From NCBI RefSeq assembly GCF_022829285.1, contig NZ_JAKSYI010000110.1, forward strand, positions 1-64,000: a stretch of DNA of 64,000 nucleotides, given 5' to 3'. The notes beneath the pieces are model-generated. The model was not told where the DNA came from. It saw only the letters and a program-made list of their open reading frames with translations, and ran no database searches. This DNA is from Methylobacterium sp. J-078. Lineage in GTDB: Bacteria; Pseudomonadota; Alphaproteobacteria; Rhizobiales; Beijerinckiaceae. The position numbers and the translations under genes were made by a program. The first letter of the stretch is position 1, and each line of letters begins with the position of its first letter. Below are positions 7,868 through 16,639 of this stretch, one piece after another.

Positions 7868-9277
7868 ATGACCACCGACATCGTCTTCTCGGACGCGACA
7901 CGGCTCGCCGAATTGATCCGCACCCGGCAGCTCTCGCCGGTCGAGGTCGTGCAGGCCCACCTCGACCGCATCGCGGCGGTCGACCCCAAGGTCAACGCCA
8001 TCGTCACGGTCGCCGAAGGCGCGTTGGCAGCCGCGAAGGAAGCCGAGGCGGCCGTCATGGCGGGCAGGGAACTCGGGCCCCTGCACGGCGTGCCCTTCAC
8101 CGTGAAGGACTCCATCGACACCGCTGGCGTGATGACCCAGCGCGGCTCGCCCATCTTCCGGGGCCGCGTGCCGCATGCCGACGCGACCAGCGTGGCCCGC
8201 ATGAAAAGCGCCGGCGGCATCCTGCTCGCCAAGACGAACCTGCCCGAGTTCTCCTACTGGATCGAGAGCGACAACCTGCTCTCGGGCCGCTCGAACAACC
8301 CCTGGAACCTCGACCGGACGCCGGGCGGTTCGAGCGGCGGCGAGTCCGCGGCCATCGCGGCGGGCATGTCGCCGCTGGGCCTCGGCACCGACCTCGCCAT
8401 CTCGGTGCGCGGCCCCGCCGCCCAGACCGGCATCGTCTCGCTGAAAGCTACCCACGGGCGCGTGCCGATGACCGGCATCTGGCCCCGCGCGCCCCGCCGC
8501 TTCTGGCATGTCGGCCCGATGGCGCGCAGCATCCGCGACCTCGCGCTCGCCTTCTCGCAGCTGGCAGGCCCCGACGGCCTGGATTCCTTCGCGACAAGCA
8601 CTGTCCCGTTCGACGCCGGCATCGGCGCCGCACCGGACCGCAAGCTTCGCGTCGGTTGGATGGTCGGACCGGGCTTCGGGCCCATCGACACGGAGGTCGC
8701 GGCGACGGTGCGCGCAGCAGCCGAGGCCCTCAAGGGCGAGGGCCACCACGTGGAGGAGGTGCGCATCCCGGCGTTGGAGCGCGACTTCGCCCTCGACGTG
8801 TTCAACAAGCTCCACGTCATGGAGATGAAGCCCGCCTTCCGGGAGGCGATTGCGGGCCGTCCCGAAGACGAGATCTACAAGATGGCGAGGACCATGCTGT
8901 CGCTGCCCGACACCTCAATGGAGGACTACGTCGCGGCCGAGCAGGCGGCGGAGCGGCTTCGGGACGGCTATGCCGCCTACTTCCGGGACCACGATGTCCT
9001 CCTGACCCCGGTGCTGCCCGTCCCAGCGCACGAGCACGGCATCAGCGAACTCGTCGTCAATGGCGAGACCGTCGACCTGACTTACCTTCAAGGCGCCACG
9101 GTGCCCCTCAACGTGACGGGCCTGCCGGGCTTGTCGATGCGCTTCGGGACGAGCCGCGAGGGTCTGCCGATCAACGTGCAGCTGGTGGGCAGCTGGCAGG
9201 CGGAGACCACGATCCTTCACGCCGCTTCGGTGCTGGAAGGCGTGAGCCCAGTCCGCGGCCTGCACCCGAGCCTCTGA
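7868..9277 (+). CDS. Amidase signature family enzyme
   Basis: A 469-residue amidase. It keeps the Ser-cisSer-Lys elements: Lys in PFTVKDS (about residue 82), the glycine-serine loop TPGGSSGGESAAIAAG (about 150-165), and the nucleophile Ser in GTDLAISVRGPA. The last motif is usually GTDxGGSxRxP; the two small residues before the catalytic Ser are Ala-Ile here, which could alter the oxyanion region. The family hydrolyses amides to carboxylate and ammonia. Its position after the DJ-1 gene suggests joint induction by reactive electrophiles, but the substrate is unknown. Full length for the family. Confidence 0.85.
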   Translation: MTTDIVFSDATRLAELIRTRQLSPVEVVQAHLDRIAAVDPKVNAIVTVAEGALAAAKEAEAAVMAGRELGPLHGVPFTVKDSIDTAGVMTQRGSPIFRGRVPHADATSVARMKSAGGILLAKTNLPEFSYWIESDNLLSGRSNNPWNLDRTPGGSSGGESAAIAAGMSPLGLGTDLAISVRGPAAQTGIVSLKATHGRVPMTGIWPRAPRRFWHVGPMARSIRDLALAFSQLAGPDGLDSFATSTVPFDAGIGAAPDRKLRVGWMVGPGFGPIDTEVAATVRAAAEALKGEGHHVEEVRIPALERDFALDVFNKLHVMEMKPAFREAIAGRPEDEIYKMARTMLSLPDTSMEDYVAAEQAAERLRDGYAAYFRDHDVLLTPVLPVPAHEHGISELVVNGETVDLTYLQGATVPLNVTGLPGLSMRFGTSREGLPINVQLVGSWQAETTILHAASVLEGVSPVRGLHPSL

Positions 9278-10080
9278 ATGGCGGAACCTGCCGGGGGGCG
9301 CTTCGTGGCCCCCGGCCATGAGCGCACGCCGAATGGCTGAAATGGGAGCGTCGCGGCAACCCCGCCGCTTCCGGCGCTAAAGTCCGCTTCTTGTATCTTG
9401 CTTCCCGAGACCAGACAGGCAGGAAACCACCCGACTTGGTCGTAGAGCAGTCCAGCCGGACTCGACCCAGTGTGGTCATTCAACCCGGTCTGCCGGCTGC
9501 CCGTAAGCGGACTTTTCCGAGATTCTGCTCGCGCGGGGCTCCGCCTCGGTATCCGGCGCCGTCTCGGCCTCGACGGCGGACCTCGCCGCCAGCCTGGGCA
9601 AGCTCAACTCGCGCGCAACCCGCGTACCGGGAACCGTGTCGTAGCTGGAGCGGATGTTGCGCAGCGGGATGGCCCGGGCCGAGCATACCCTGGATCATCC
9701 AGAGCGTCGGGCTTGTTCCAAGATGTATCGCCCATCCTCAACACGCGAACATCTGGGTCCCCGCGTGGACGGTTGCGTCCTCCTCGTCGCGCACCCGGAT
9801 CGTGAGCGCGTGTAGGTTGCCGTCCATCGGGCGGTTTCCGGCATCGCACGCGTGGCCTCGCTCACGACCGCCTCGCACCCCTTACCGACTGTATCCCGTG
9901 GGAATGCCACACGGGCCGACCGTCTCGAAACGGGCATGCCGCGATCCGCCTGGGCCGGCGATGCCGTGGGCTTGCGATGGGACCAAACCGCCAAGCGAGA
10001 GTTATCGTCGGAACACGTTTCCCAAGGTACCCCAAAGCCCACGCCACGGGCATCGGTTGCCGACGACCGGATGCCGCCCG
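9278..10080. other. 800-bp gene-free region with degenerate repeat copy
   Basis: No convincing gene on either strand. A 47-bp segment at 9407-9453 matches the repeat family found also at 4074-4119 and 13975-14021. The long frame entering kaiC from 9391 lacks any recognisable domain before 10081 and is read as non-coding. A promoter for kaiC should be here but was not identified. Confidence 0.45.
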
Positions 10081-11586
10081 ATGACCGAGTCCGCCACGAC
10101 GCATGCCCCAAGGGCTCGCGACATCCTATCGACGGGTATCACCGGCCTCGACGAGATCCTCGACGGCGGTTTGACGCGCGGTCGCCTCTATCTGCTTGAA
10201 GGAACGCCGGGGACCGGCAAGACGACCGTCGGCCTGCAATTCCTTCTCGACGGCGTCGCGCGGGGGGAGAGGGGTCTCTACGTCACCCTGTCGGAGAGCG
10301 CAGACGAGCTTGCATTCGCCGCCGGGACGCACGGGTGGTCGCTTGACGGCATCGAGGTCTATGAACTCGTCAACGAACTCGGGCTTGATCCGGACAGCGA
10401 GCAATCCGTGCTGCATCCCTCCGAGGTCGAACTTGGGGAAACGGTGCGGGAGGTGATCGACCGGGTCGACAGCCTCAAGCCGCAGCGGGTGGTGTTCGAC
10501 AGCCTGTCGGAGCTACGCCTGCTCGCCCAGAACCCGCTCCGGTACCGGCGTCAGATCCTGGCCCTGAAGCAGATGTTCGCCTCCCGGGAATGCACCGTCT
10601 TCCTGCTGGACGACGGGACCGCCGACGTCCAGCTCCACAGCATCGCCCACGGGGTGATTATGCTGGAACAGGTCCGACGCGGCTTCGGTGCCGCGCGCAG
10701 GCGCCTCGACGTCCTAAAGATGCGCGGCGTCAAGTTCCACGGCGGGCTGCACGACTTCGTCCTGGATACCGGTGGCGTCGAGGTGTTCCCCAGTCTCGTA
10801 ATTGACGACCATACCGCGGAGTTTGACATGACGCCGGCCTCGACCGGCTCCAAGGAACTCGACCTCCTCCTGGGCGGAGGGCTGGCCCCCGCGACCAACA
10901 CCTTGCTGCTCGGACCCTCAGGGGTCGGCAAGACCACCACGGCGGTCCGGTGCATGCTTGAGGCGTTGGACCGTGGGGAGAAAGCGACCTACTTCCTGTT
11001 CGACGAGGGCCGCCAGACCATGCTCACACGCGCCAGGGCGCTGGGCATGGATCTCGACGCCCATCTTTCGAGCGGCAGCCTCGTCATCGACGAGATCGAG
11101 CCGGCCGAGTTCTCCCCCGGCGAGTTCGCCTGCAGGGTCCGCAACACCGTGGAGACGCGTGGCGCGAGCTTCATCGTGTTCGACAGCCTGAACGCGTACA
11201 TCCACGCCATGCCGGGCGAGGAGTACCTCATCCTGCAGATGCACGAACTCCTGAATTACCTGAATCAGAAGGGCGCCACGACCCTTTTAGTCCTCGGCCA
11301 GCACGGCGTGATCGGCGACGTCCGGTCGGATATCGACCTGAGCTACCTCAGCGACGGCATCCTGCTGTTCCGGTACTTCGAGGCCAACGGTGCGGTCCGG
11401 ACCGCCCTGTCGGTGGTGAAGAGCCGGGTCAACGCCCACGAGCGCACCATCCGGGAACTCAAGCTCTCTCCCATAGGCCTCCAAGTCGGCACCGCGCTCT
11501 CCGACTTCCAGGGCATCCTGTCCGGATTGCCGACATACGACGGCAAGGTCGCGCTGATCCCGGGCGCCGCCGAGCCGGCGATATGA
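10081..11586 (+). CDS. KaiC-like double-domain RecA-type ATPase
   Basis: A 501-residue protein with two KaiC domains. Domain I has Walker A GTPGTGKTT (41-49), VTLSES with a putative catalytic Glu, and Walker B VVFDSLSEL. Domain II begins near 249, with Walker A GPSGVGKTT near 279, FLFDEGR, and Walker B IVFDSLNAY. Cyanobacterial KaiC is a clock autokinase; proteobacterial homologues lack kaiA and usually serve in stress or light signalling. No kaiB is seen nearby. I start at the ATG at 10081 because the MTESATTHAPRARDILSTGI N-terminus leads directly into the KaiC fold. The next gene, a hybrid histidine kinase, overlaps the stop by 4 bp. Confidence 0.88.
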   Translation: MTESATTHAPRARDILSTGITGLDEILDGGLTRGRLYLLEGTPGTGKTTVGLQFLLDGVARGERGLYVTLSESADELAFAAGTHGWSLDGIEVYELVNELGLDPDSEQSVLHPSEVELGETVREVIDRVDSLKPQRVVFDSLSELRLLAQNPLRYRRQILALKQMFASRECTVFLLDDGTADVQLHSIAHGVIMLEQVRRGFGAARRRLDVLKMRGVKFHGGLHDFVLDTGGVEVFPSLVIDDHTAEFDMTPASTGSKELDLLLGGGLAPATNTLLLGPSGVGKTTTAVRCMLEALDRGEKATYFLFDEGRQTMLTRARALGMDLDAHLSSGSLVIDEIEPAEFSPGEFACRVRNTVETRGASFIVFDSLNAYIHAMPGEEYLILQMHELLNYLNQKGATTLLVLGQHGVIGDVRSDIDLSYLSDGILLFRYFEANGAVRTALSVVKSRVNAHERTIRELKLSPIGLQVGTALSDFQGILSGLPTYDGKVALIPGAAEPAI

Positions 11587-13631
11587 CGCCGGCATCCGTT
11601 CCCGATGGGGAAGTCGTCCTGATCCTCGCCCCGCGCGGACGCGACGCGGTCGTCATGGCGCAGCTCATGGTCAAGTCCGACGTCGGCGTCACCGTCTGCG
11701 CCAACGGCGTTGAATGGCTCGATGGCCTTCGTACGTCCGCCGCCACATCCATTGTGACCGAGGAGGCGCTCCTCGACGTCGATGCGGCATCGCTGGACGC
11801 CTGGGTCTCGTCCCAGCCGCCGTGGTCGGACTTCCCGTTCATCGTGCTTGCGACGCGGCAGGCCGGGCGACGTTCGACCAAGGCTGCCGCCGTGATCGAA
11901 CGCCTCGGCAACGTCGTCCTCTTGGAACGGCCCATCAACGCCGAAACGCTTCTCAGCGCGGTCTCCTCGGCCCTGCGGGTCCGTCGGCGCCAGTACCAGG
12001 CCCGTCAGTACATCCGGGAGCGCGAGGAGGCCCAGGAGAGGCTGCGCATCGCGAACGAGACCCTTGAGCGTCGCGTCGAAGATCGGACGCGCGAGGTCGA
12101 GGCGGCGCGCGAGACCCTGGCCTTCGCCCTTGATGCCGCCGGAATGGGGTCTTGGGATCTCGATCTCGTCAAGGACACGGCGCGGCGCTCCCATCGACAT
12201 GACGCGATCTTCGGCTACGACGAACCGGTCTCGACGTGGGGCAGGGCCGAATTCCTGGCTCACGCCGTGCTGGAGGATCGGCCGATGGTCGAGGCCGCAT
12301 TCGCCCTGGCGGTCGAGACCGGAACCTTGGACTTGGAGTGCCGGATATCGCGGACCGACGGGGCAATCCGCTGGATCGGGGCCAAGGGCAAGGCCGAGTA
12401 CGGCGAGGATGGGAGCCCCGTCCGCATGGCGGGCATCGTCGTCGACAGGACCGAGCAGCGCACCACCGAGGAGGCCTTGCGGCAGGCCCAGAAGATGGAG
12501 GCTATCGGGCAGCTGACCGGCGGCGTGGCGCACGATTTTAACAACCTTCTGACGGTCATCGTCGGCGGCCTCGACATGATGCTGCGCAAGCCGGAGAACA
12601 CTGAGCGCGTCGTCCGCCTGGCGGAGGCCGCGATGAACGCGGCGCGGCGCGGCGAGCAACTCACGCAGCAACTCCTGGCCTTCTCCCGCAGGCAGATGTT
12701 GCGGCCCCAGACCATCAACCCCAACCGCTTGCTCTTCGAGTTCAAGCCGCTGGCCGAACGGGCGGCGGGCGCCGCCGTGGAGCTCCTACTTGATCTCGAC
12801 CCCACCATCGACCCGATTCGGATCGACCCGGCGCAGTTCGAGGCGGCGGTACTGAACCTCGTCGTCAACGCCCGGGACGCGATGGACGGACGTGGCTCGC
12901 GGATCGTCGTGCGGAGCCGGAACGTGCACCTCGACACCGCGGCGGTGGCTGACAGGGGCGTGCCGCCGGGAGCCTATGTCGAGGTCTCAGTGACCGACCA
13001 GGGCAGCGGGATCTCCCCGGAGGCCCTAGCTCGGGTGTTCGAACCGTTCTTTACTACTAAGGAAGTCGGCAAGGGAACGGGCCTCGGCCTATCGCAGGTG
13101 TACGGGTTCACCCGCAGCGCCGGTGGCTTCGTTGGTATCGAGACGGAACTTGGCTTCGGCACCACCTTCCGCCTTCTGTTCCCCCGCTCAGCCGAACCGG
13201 CCGGCGAGGAGGCAGGCACCGGCAGCGGTCCCCTTCCGCTCCGCCGGGCAACGGAAGGCGATACCGTGCTCCTGGTCGAGGACGATGAACAGGTGCTCGG
13301 CATGGCTGTCGAGAGCTTGGAGGAGCTCCACTACCGCGTGGTCGTGGCCCGCAATGCCGCGGAGGCCCTCGTCCATCTCCAGGGCGTCGAGCGGATCGAC
13401 ATCCTGTTCTCCGACGTGATGATGCCAGGCGGGATGAACGGATCGCAGCTCGCCGTTGAGGCGCAACGCCTTCGTCCGGGCCTTAAGGTCCTCCTGACCT
13501 CCGGGTACGTCGCCAACCTCGAAGAGGGCCAGGTGATCGGGCGGGGCGATCTTCCGGTCCTCAACAAGCCCTACCGGCGCGACGAGCTGGCTAAATCTCT
13601 TCACCTCGTTCTTGGAGGGAAGCGTACCTAG
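11583..13631 (+). CDS. Hybrid histidine kinase partner of KaiC-like ATPase
   Basis: A 682-residue cytoplasmic kinase. Residues 10-130 look like a degenerate receiver (VVLILAPRGRDAVVMAQLM... VVLLERPINAETLLSAV) without a clear phospho-Asp. A coiled linker (140-175), one PAS domain (180-295), HisKA with HDFNN (His317), HATPase (430-545, DQGSGISPE, GKGTGLGLS) and a C-terminal receiver with Asp in ILFSDVMMPGG follow. The ATG overlaps the kaiC stop as ATGA, so the two proteins are likely made in fixed ratio. Similar kaiC-kinase pairs exist in other proteobacteria; the degenerate N-terminal receiver is a candidate docking site for the KaiC ring, which is inference. Confidence 0.87.
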   Translation: MTPASVPDGEVVLILAPRGRDAVVMAQLMVKSDVGVTVCANGVEWLDGLRTSAATSIVTEEALLDVDAASLDAWVSSQPPWSDFPFIVLATRQAGRRSTKAAAVIERLGNVVLLERPINAETLLSAVSSALRVRRRQYQARQYIREREEAQERLRIANETLERRVEDRTREVEAARETLAFALDAAGMGSWDLDLVKDTARRSHRHDAIFGYDEPVSTWGRAEFLAHAVLEDRPMVEAAFALAVETGTLDLECRISRTDGAIRWIGAKGKAEYGEDGSPVRMAGIVVDRTEQRTTEEALRQAQKMEAIGQLTGGVAHDFNNLLTVIVGGLDMMLRKPENTERVVRLAEAAMNAARRGEQLTQQLLAFSRRQMLRPQTINPNRLLFEFKPLAERAAGAAVELLLDLDPTIDPIRIDPAQFEAAVLNLVVNARDAMDGRGSRIVVRSRNVHLDTAAVADRGVPPGAYVEVSVTDQGSGISPEALARVFEPFFTTKEVGKGTGLGLSQVYGFTRSAGGFVGIETELGFGTTFRLLFPRSAEPAGEEAGTGSGPLPLRRATEGDTVLLVEDDEQVLGMAVESLEELHYRVVVARNAAEALVHLQGVERIDILFSDVMMPGGMNGSQLAVEAQRLRPGLKVLLTSGYVANLEEGQVIGRGDLPVLNKPYRRDELAKSLHLVLGGKRT

Positions 13632-13687
13632 GCGAGCATAAAGGAACCTCGGACTCCATCGTATCCCGATGATCTGGTCCGGGGCGA

Positions 13688-13922
13688 CCCCGGCTTCGGG
13701 TGTGGTGCGAGAAGTGGGACGAACCCCTCAGCTCGGACATCGGCTGGGTATCGGATCTGGTGCGTATCGCCGGCGGCAACAACGTCTTTCCCTAGCTTGC
13801 CTGCCAAGCTGCCGCCCAGGACCACATCGCATTGTCCGACGGTGCTGGCGGCCGCGCTCAAAGTCTGCCTCGCGTCATGGGTAGGGAAGGAAGTCGTGCC
13901 GTTCCGCATCACCCCCCCCGGG
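13688..13922 (+). pseudogene. Decayed cobalamin-binding (BtuF-like) protein remnant
   Basis: In one frame 13709-13792 reads EKWDEPLSSDIGWVSDLVRI and then AGGNNVFP before a TAG at 13793. After a frame change, 13842-13922 reads VLAAALKVCLASWVGKEVVP and FRITPPG. Both pieces match, in order, the conserved middle of cobalamin-binding periplasmic proteins (EEWDEPLISGIGWVSEL... then PDIVLASWCGKKVVPERI...). The N-terminal half and the end are missing, and a degenerate repeat follows at 13975. This is a dead gene fragment. The identification comes from motif memory and order. Confidence 0.65.
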
Positions 13923-14099
13923 CAATCGTGGCGATTTCCGATGGGCTACAGCTGCTTCTCGATGATATCGAGCTGCAAGCGGACTGGCCGAAAGCCACCC
14001 AACCCAGTCGTAGAGCGGACCGGCTGATGCCAACCCAACTACGACGTAGCCAGGGATTCGGTTGTCGCTCGAAAGCAGACGCTCCAATCTGCGCGTTTG
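13923..14099. other. Repeat-bearing spacer after the BtuF-like remnant
   Basis: Contains the third copy of the degenerate repeat (13975-14021). No gene or terminator was recognised. Confidence 0.4.
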
Positions 14100-14879
14100 T
14101 CAGCACCCATCGCCTGCTTCGTAACTCTTGAGGACCTCTGCAGCGGCATCGAAGGCCGCCCAGGTCTTTCGAGCGAGGCTTCCACCCACGCTGCAACGAC
14201 GAACCCCGAGCTCGGCGAGCACCCGGATGCCCGCGTCGTACTGGTGCACGACGACGTTGACGGGCTTTGGGGCGACCGCCGCGACGAGTTCCGCGACGGC
14301 AACGGGATCGAGGATGAAGGGCACGAAAAGGCAGTCGGCGCCGGCCTCCGCATAGGCGACGGCGCGAGCGATGCTCGCACTGACTGACATGCCGGGGACA
14401 CGGAAGTTCTCGTTTCGACCGATGAGCATCACCGTGGGATCGATGGCGTCGATGGCCCTGCGCGCGGCAGCGATCCGTTCGACGGCGTGACCCGTCTCGT
14501 ACATCGCGGTTCCCGACCAATCCTCTATCGACAGGGCAGCCACACCCATGTCGACGGCCAGGGCAACATTCCGCGCAAGATCGTCCGGACGGTCGGCGAA
14601 GCCGTTCTCGAAATCCGCGTTGACCGGCAAATGGGTGCTGGCAACGAGCATTCTCAGGTGGTCGAGGATAGCCTCCAGGCCGAGTTCCCCATCCTGCCGG
14701 CCGGCGGACCAAGCCGCACCCGCACTCGTCGAGGCGAGGGCCTTGAAGTCGAGATTGGCGAGCCGAACGGCGCTGCCGCGGTCCCAGGCATTGGGCAGAA
14801 GGAAGAAGCCGCTCTCGTGAAGGCTCCGAAAGGCCCTCCGCTTCTCCGCCGTTGTGATCATCGGTTGACCCATCGTCAT
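14100..14879 (-). CDS. Isocitrate lyase/PEP mutase superfamily protein
   Basis: A 259-residue TIM-barrel protein. FFLLPNAWDRGSAVRLANLDFKA, the metal-binding stretch LPVNADFENGFA and VALSIEDW are characteristic of the family that includes 2-methylisocitrate lyase, PEP mutase and oxaloacetate decarboxylase. The catalytic KKCGH loop of true isocitrate lyases is absent, so a C-C or C-P bond reaction on another oxo acid is more likely. The ATG at 14879 shares a base with the upstream GNAT stop (TGATG), indicating coupling. An upstream in-frame ATG at 14978 lies inside the GNAT gene and is less likely. It is the last gene of a DMT exporter-GNAT-this gene run. Confidence 0.8.
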   Translation of the reverse strand: MTMGQPMITTAEKRRAFRSLHESGFFLLPNAWDRGSAVRLANLDFKALASTSAGAAWSAGRQDGELGLEAILDHLRMLVASTHLPVNADFENGFADRPDDLARNVALAVDMGVAALSIEDWSGTAMYETGHAVERIAAARRAIDAIDPTVMLIGRNENFRVPGMSVSASIARAVAYAEAGADCLFVPFILDPVAVAELVAAVAPKPVNVVVHQYDAGIRVLAELGVRRCSVGGSLARKTWAAFDAAAEVLKSYEAGDGC

Positions 14880-15547
14880 CAGGCCCTGAGATCGTCCAGC
14901 CGACGTCGCTGTTGGCCAGCCTCGTCGAAGTTCGAGGGCGCGAGCCAAGCGGTCAACGCTGCCGAGATCGGGGGCCATTCAGGGCTGATGATCGAGAACC
15001 AAGCCGTATTTCGGCTCTCACCCTTCACCATCATGTGCTGGCGAAAGATGCCCTCGAAGGTGAAACCGAACCGAGCCGCCGCGTTCCGCGATGGTGCGTT
15101 CCGGCTGTCGCATTTCCATTCGAACCGTCGGTAACCGAGTGTCTCGAACGCGTAGGCGGCGAAGAGGGAGAGCGCTTCCGTCGCCACCCGTGTCCGGGCG
15201 ATGGCCGGTCCCCAGAGAATGTTGCCGATCTCAATGACGCCGTGGGTCGGATCGATGCGCATCAGGGCTTGGCGCCCTTCGGCCCGTCCCGTCGCTTGGT
15301 CGATCACGGCGAAGAATAGTGGATCGTGCGACGTCGATGCCGTCTCCAGCCAAGCGGCAAAGCTTGGCTCATCCACCGGCGGTTCATCGAAGAGGTAGCG
15401 GAAGCGATCCTCGGCGCCCGGTCGGAGCGCCGAGTGAAAGAGCGCCGGACCGTGTCGCGCGGGGCTCAGCGGCTCGAGGCGCGCGTAACGCCCTTCCAGC
15501 ACGCAAGATCCGGGCTTCGGGACGCCGGTCCAGTTCTGTCGATCCAT
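14879..15547 (-). CDS. GNAT acetyltransferase, RimJ/RimL type
   Basis: A 222-residue protein with the RimJ/RimL-like fold: LEGRYARLEPLSPARHGPALFHS at the start, the acetyl-CoA region IEIGNILWGPAIARTRVATEALSLFAAYAFETLGYRR, and EWKCDSRNAPSRNAAARFGFTFEGIFRQH at the end. Close relatives acetylate small amines or amino acids rather than ribosomal proteins. It lies between a drug/metabolite exporter and a PEP-mutase-family gene on the same strand, so it may modify the exported compound. The target is unknown. Confidence 0.85.
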   Translation of the reverse strand: MDRQNWTGVPKPGSCVLEGRYARLEPLSPARHGPALFHSALRPGAEDRFRYLFDEPPVDEPSFAAWLETASTSHDPLFFAVIDQATGRAEGRQALMRIDPTHGVIEIGNILWGPAIARTRVATEALSLFAAYAFETLGYRRFEWKCDSRNAPSRNAAARFGFTFEGIFRQHMMVKGESRNTAWFSIISPEWPPISAALTAWLAPSNFDEAGQQRRRLDDLRA

Positions 15548-15631
15548 GGCTTTCAGTAATCCATCTGAGATGAGGGAGTATTGGATAAGGCAAGCCTGAT
15601 CCGTTCAGCAGTGTCCGGACGGTCTTGCCAC

Positions 15632-16549
15632 TCAGAAGGCAATCCCGAGAGCGACGCCGGCCAGAATCGCGAACGCAGAGAGGATGAGAACCGGGTCGAG
15701 CCCTTCACCGAGGAAGACGGCGGATAGGCCGATCCCGAGAACGGGCGTCGCCAGGAGGCCAAGAGAGGCCTTGGCTGCCGGAAGGCGGCGGCTCACGACG
15801 GTCATTGCCCAGAAGCCGAGTGCCGTCCCAATCACGCCGTTATAGGCAAGTGCGATGAGGACGGGAGCGCATATCCGCGCGGATGGCGCACCGTCGACCA
15901 GAAGTGCGAGCCCGACGAGAACCGAGCTAGCCAGCAGGCACTGCCAGGGCATGAGTTGAAGCGGCGTCGCCGTCCGGCGGTGGCCGCGCGAATAGACGAG
16001 GCTGACGGACCAGGAGAGAGCGGCCAGAACCAGCAGGCCATTGCCGTAGAGGGCTGCTGGGCTTCCCCAATCCAGACCACGCGGTCCAAGGAGGAGAAGC
16101 AGTCCGGAAAGCCCGATGGCGATGCCAATCGCCTGACGCGTCGTGATGCGCTCCCCAAGGAACAGGAACGCAGCGGGCGCCACCCAGAGGGGCGTGGTGT
16201 AACCCAGGACGATGGCGCGGCTCGCGGGAACGAATGTCATGCCCACCGTCATGAGCGCCGCGAAAGCGACCATGTGGAACAAGGCGATGACGAGCACGAC
16301 GGGCAGGTCAGCGCGGGGCGGACGGACGAGATGCCCCGTGGCCAACAGCGCCGGAAACAGGACCAGGGTAGCCAGAACGGTACGGATGGCCACGGCCCAG
16401 AGTGGCGTGATCTCCCGAACGGCGACCTTGATGACAACCCAGTTGAGGCTCCAGGCCACCACCACGAAGGCGAAGAGACCAAGCGTCGAGAGAGCAGAGG
16501 CCGGAGACGGTTGGCGTCCAAGAACGGTGGTGGCGGAGCTGGACGTCAT
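15632..16549 (-). CDS. EamA-family drug/metabolite exporter
   Basis: A 305-residue inner-membrane protein with ten hydrophobic segments in two EamA repeats (first VVAWSLNWVVIKVAVREITPLWAVAIRTVLA, second ALSWSVSLVYSRGHRR...). The family exports amino acids, vitamins and metabolites. It is divergently transcribed from a PdxR/MocR regulator, a frequent pairing in proteobacteria, and precedes the GNAT and PEP-mutase-family genes. Export of an amino acid-like or vitamin B6-linked compound is a context inference only. Confidence 0.87.
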   Translation of the reverse strand: MTSSSATTVLGRQPSPASALSTLGLFAFVVVAWSLNWVVIKVAVREITPLWAVAIRTVLATLVLFPALLATGHLVRPPRADLPVVLVIALFHMVAFAALMTVGMTFVPASRAIVLGYTTPLWVAPAAFLFLGERITTRQAIGIAIGLSGLLLLLGPRGLDWGSPAALYGNGLLVLAALSWSVSLVYSRGHRRTATPLQLMPWQCLLASSVLVGLALLVDGAPSARICAPVLIALAYNGVIGTALGFWAMTVVSRRLPAAKASLGLLATPVLGIGLSAVFLGEGLDPVLILSAFAILAGVALGIAF

Positions 16550-16588
16550 GCCTAGAGGGTCCCTGAGAGCACCTTACCCTCGTCTCAA

Positions 16589-16612
16589 AATGGTTTAGCG
16601 TGGAGTGCCATT
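16589..16612. promoter_or_regulatory. Inverted repeat AATGG-N14-CCATT, candidate MocR site
   Basis: Five-bp perfect arms in the 90-bp region between the divergent exporter and pdxR-like genes, close to where both promoters must lie. Short arms make chance possible. Confidence 0.3.
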
Positions 16613-16639
16613 ATCGGTGTTTTCGGCTAGTCCACTTGG

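Noticed and set aside
9391..10080. Long in-frame N-terminal extension of KaiC
   Set aside because: It has no homology and no ribosome site, includes a degenerate intergenic repeat, and the KaiC fold begins just after the ATG at 10081.
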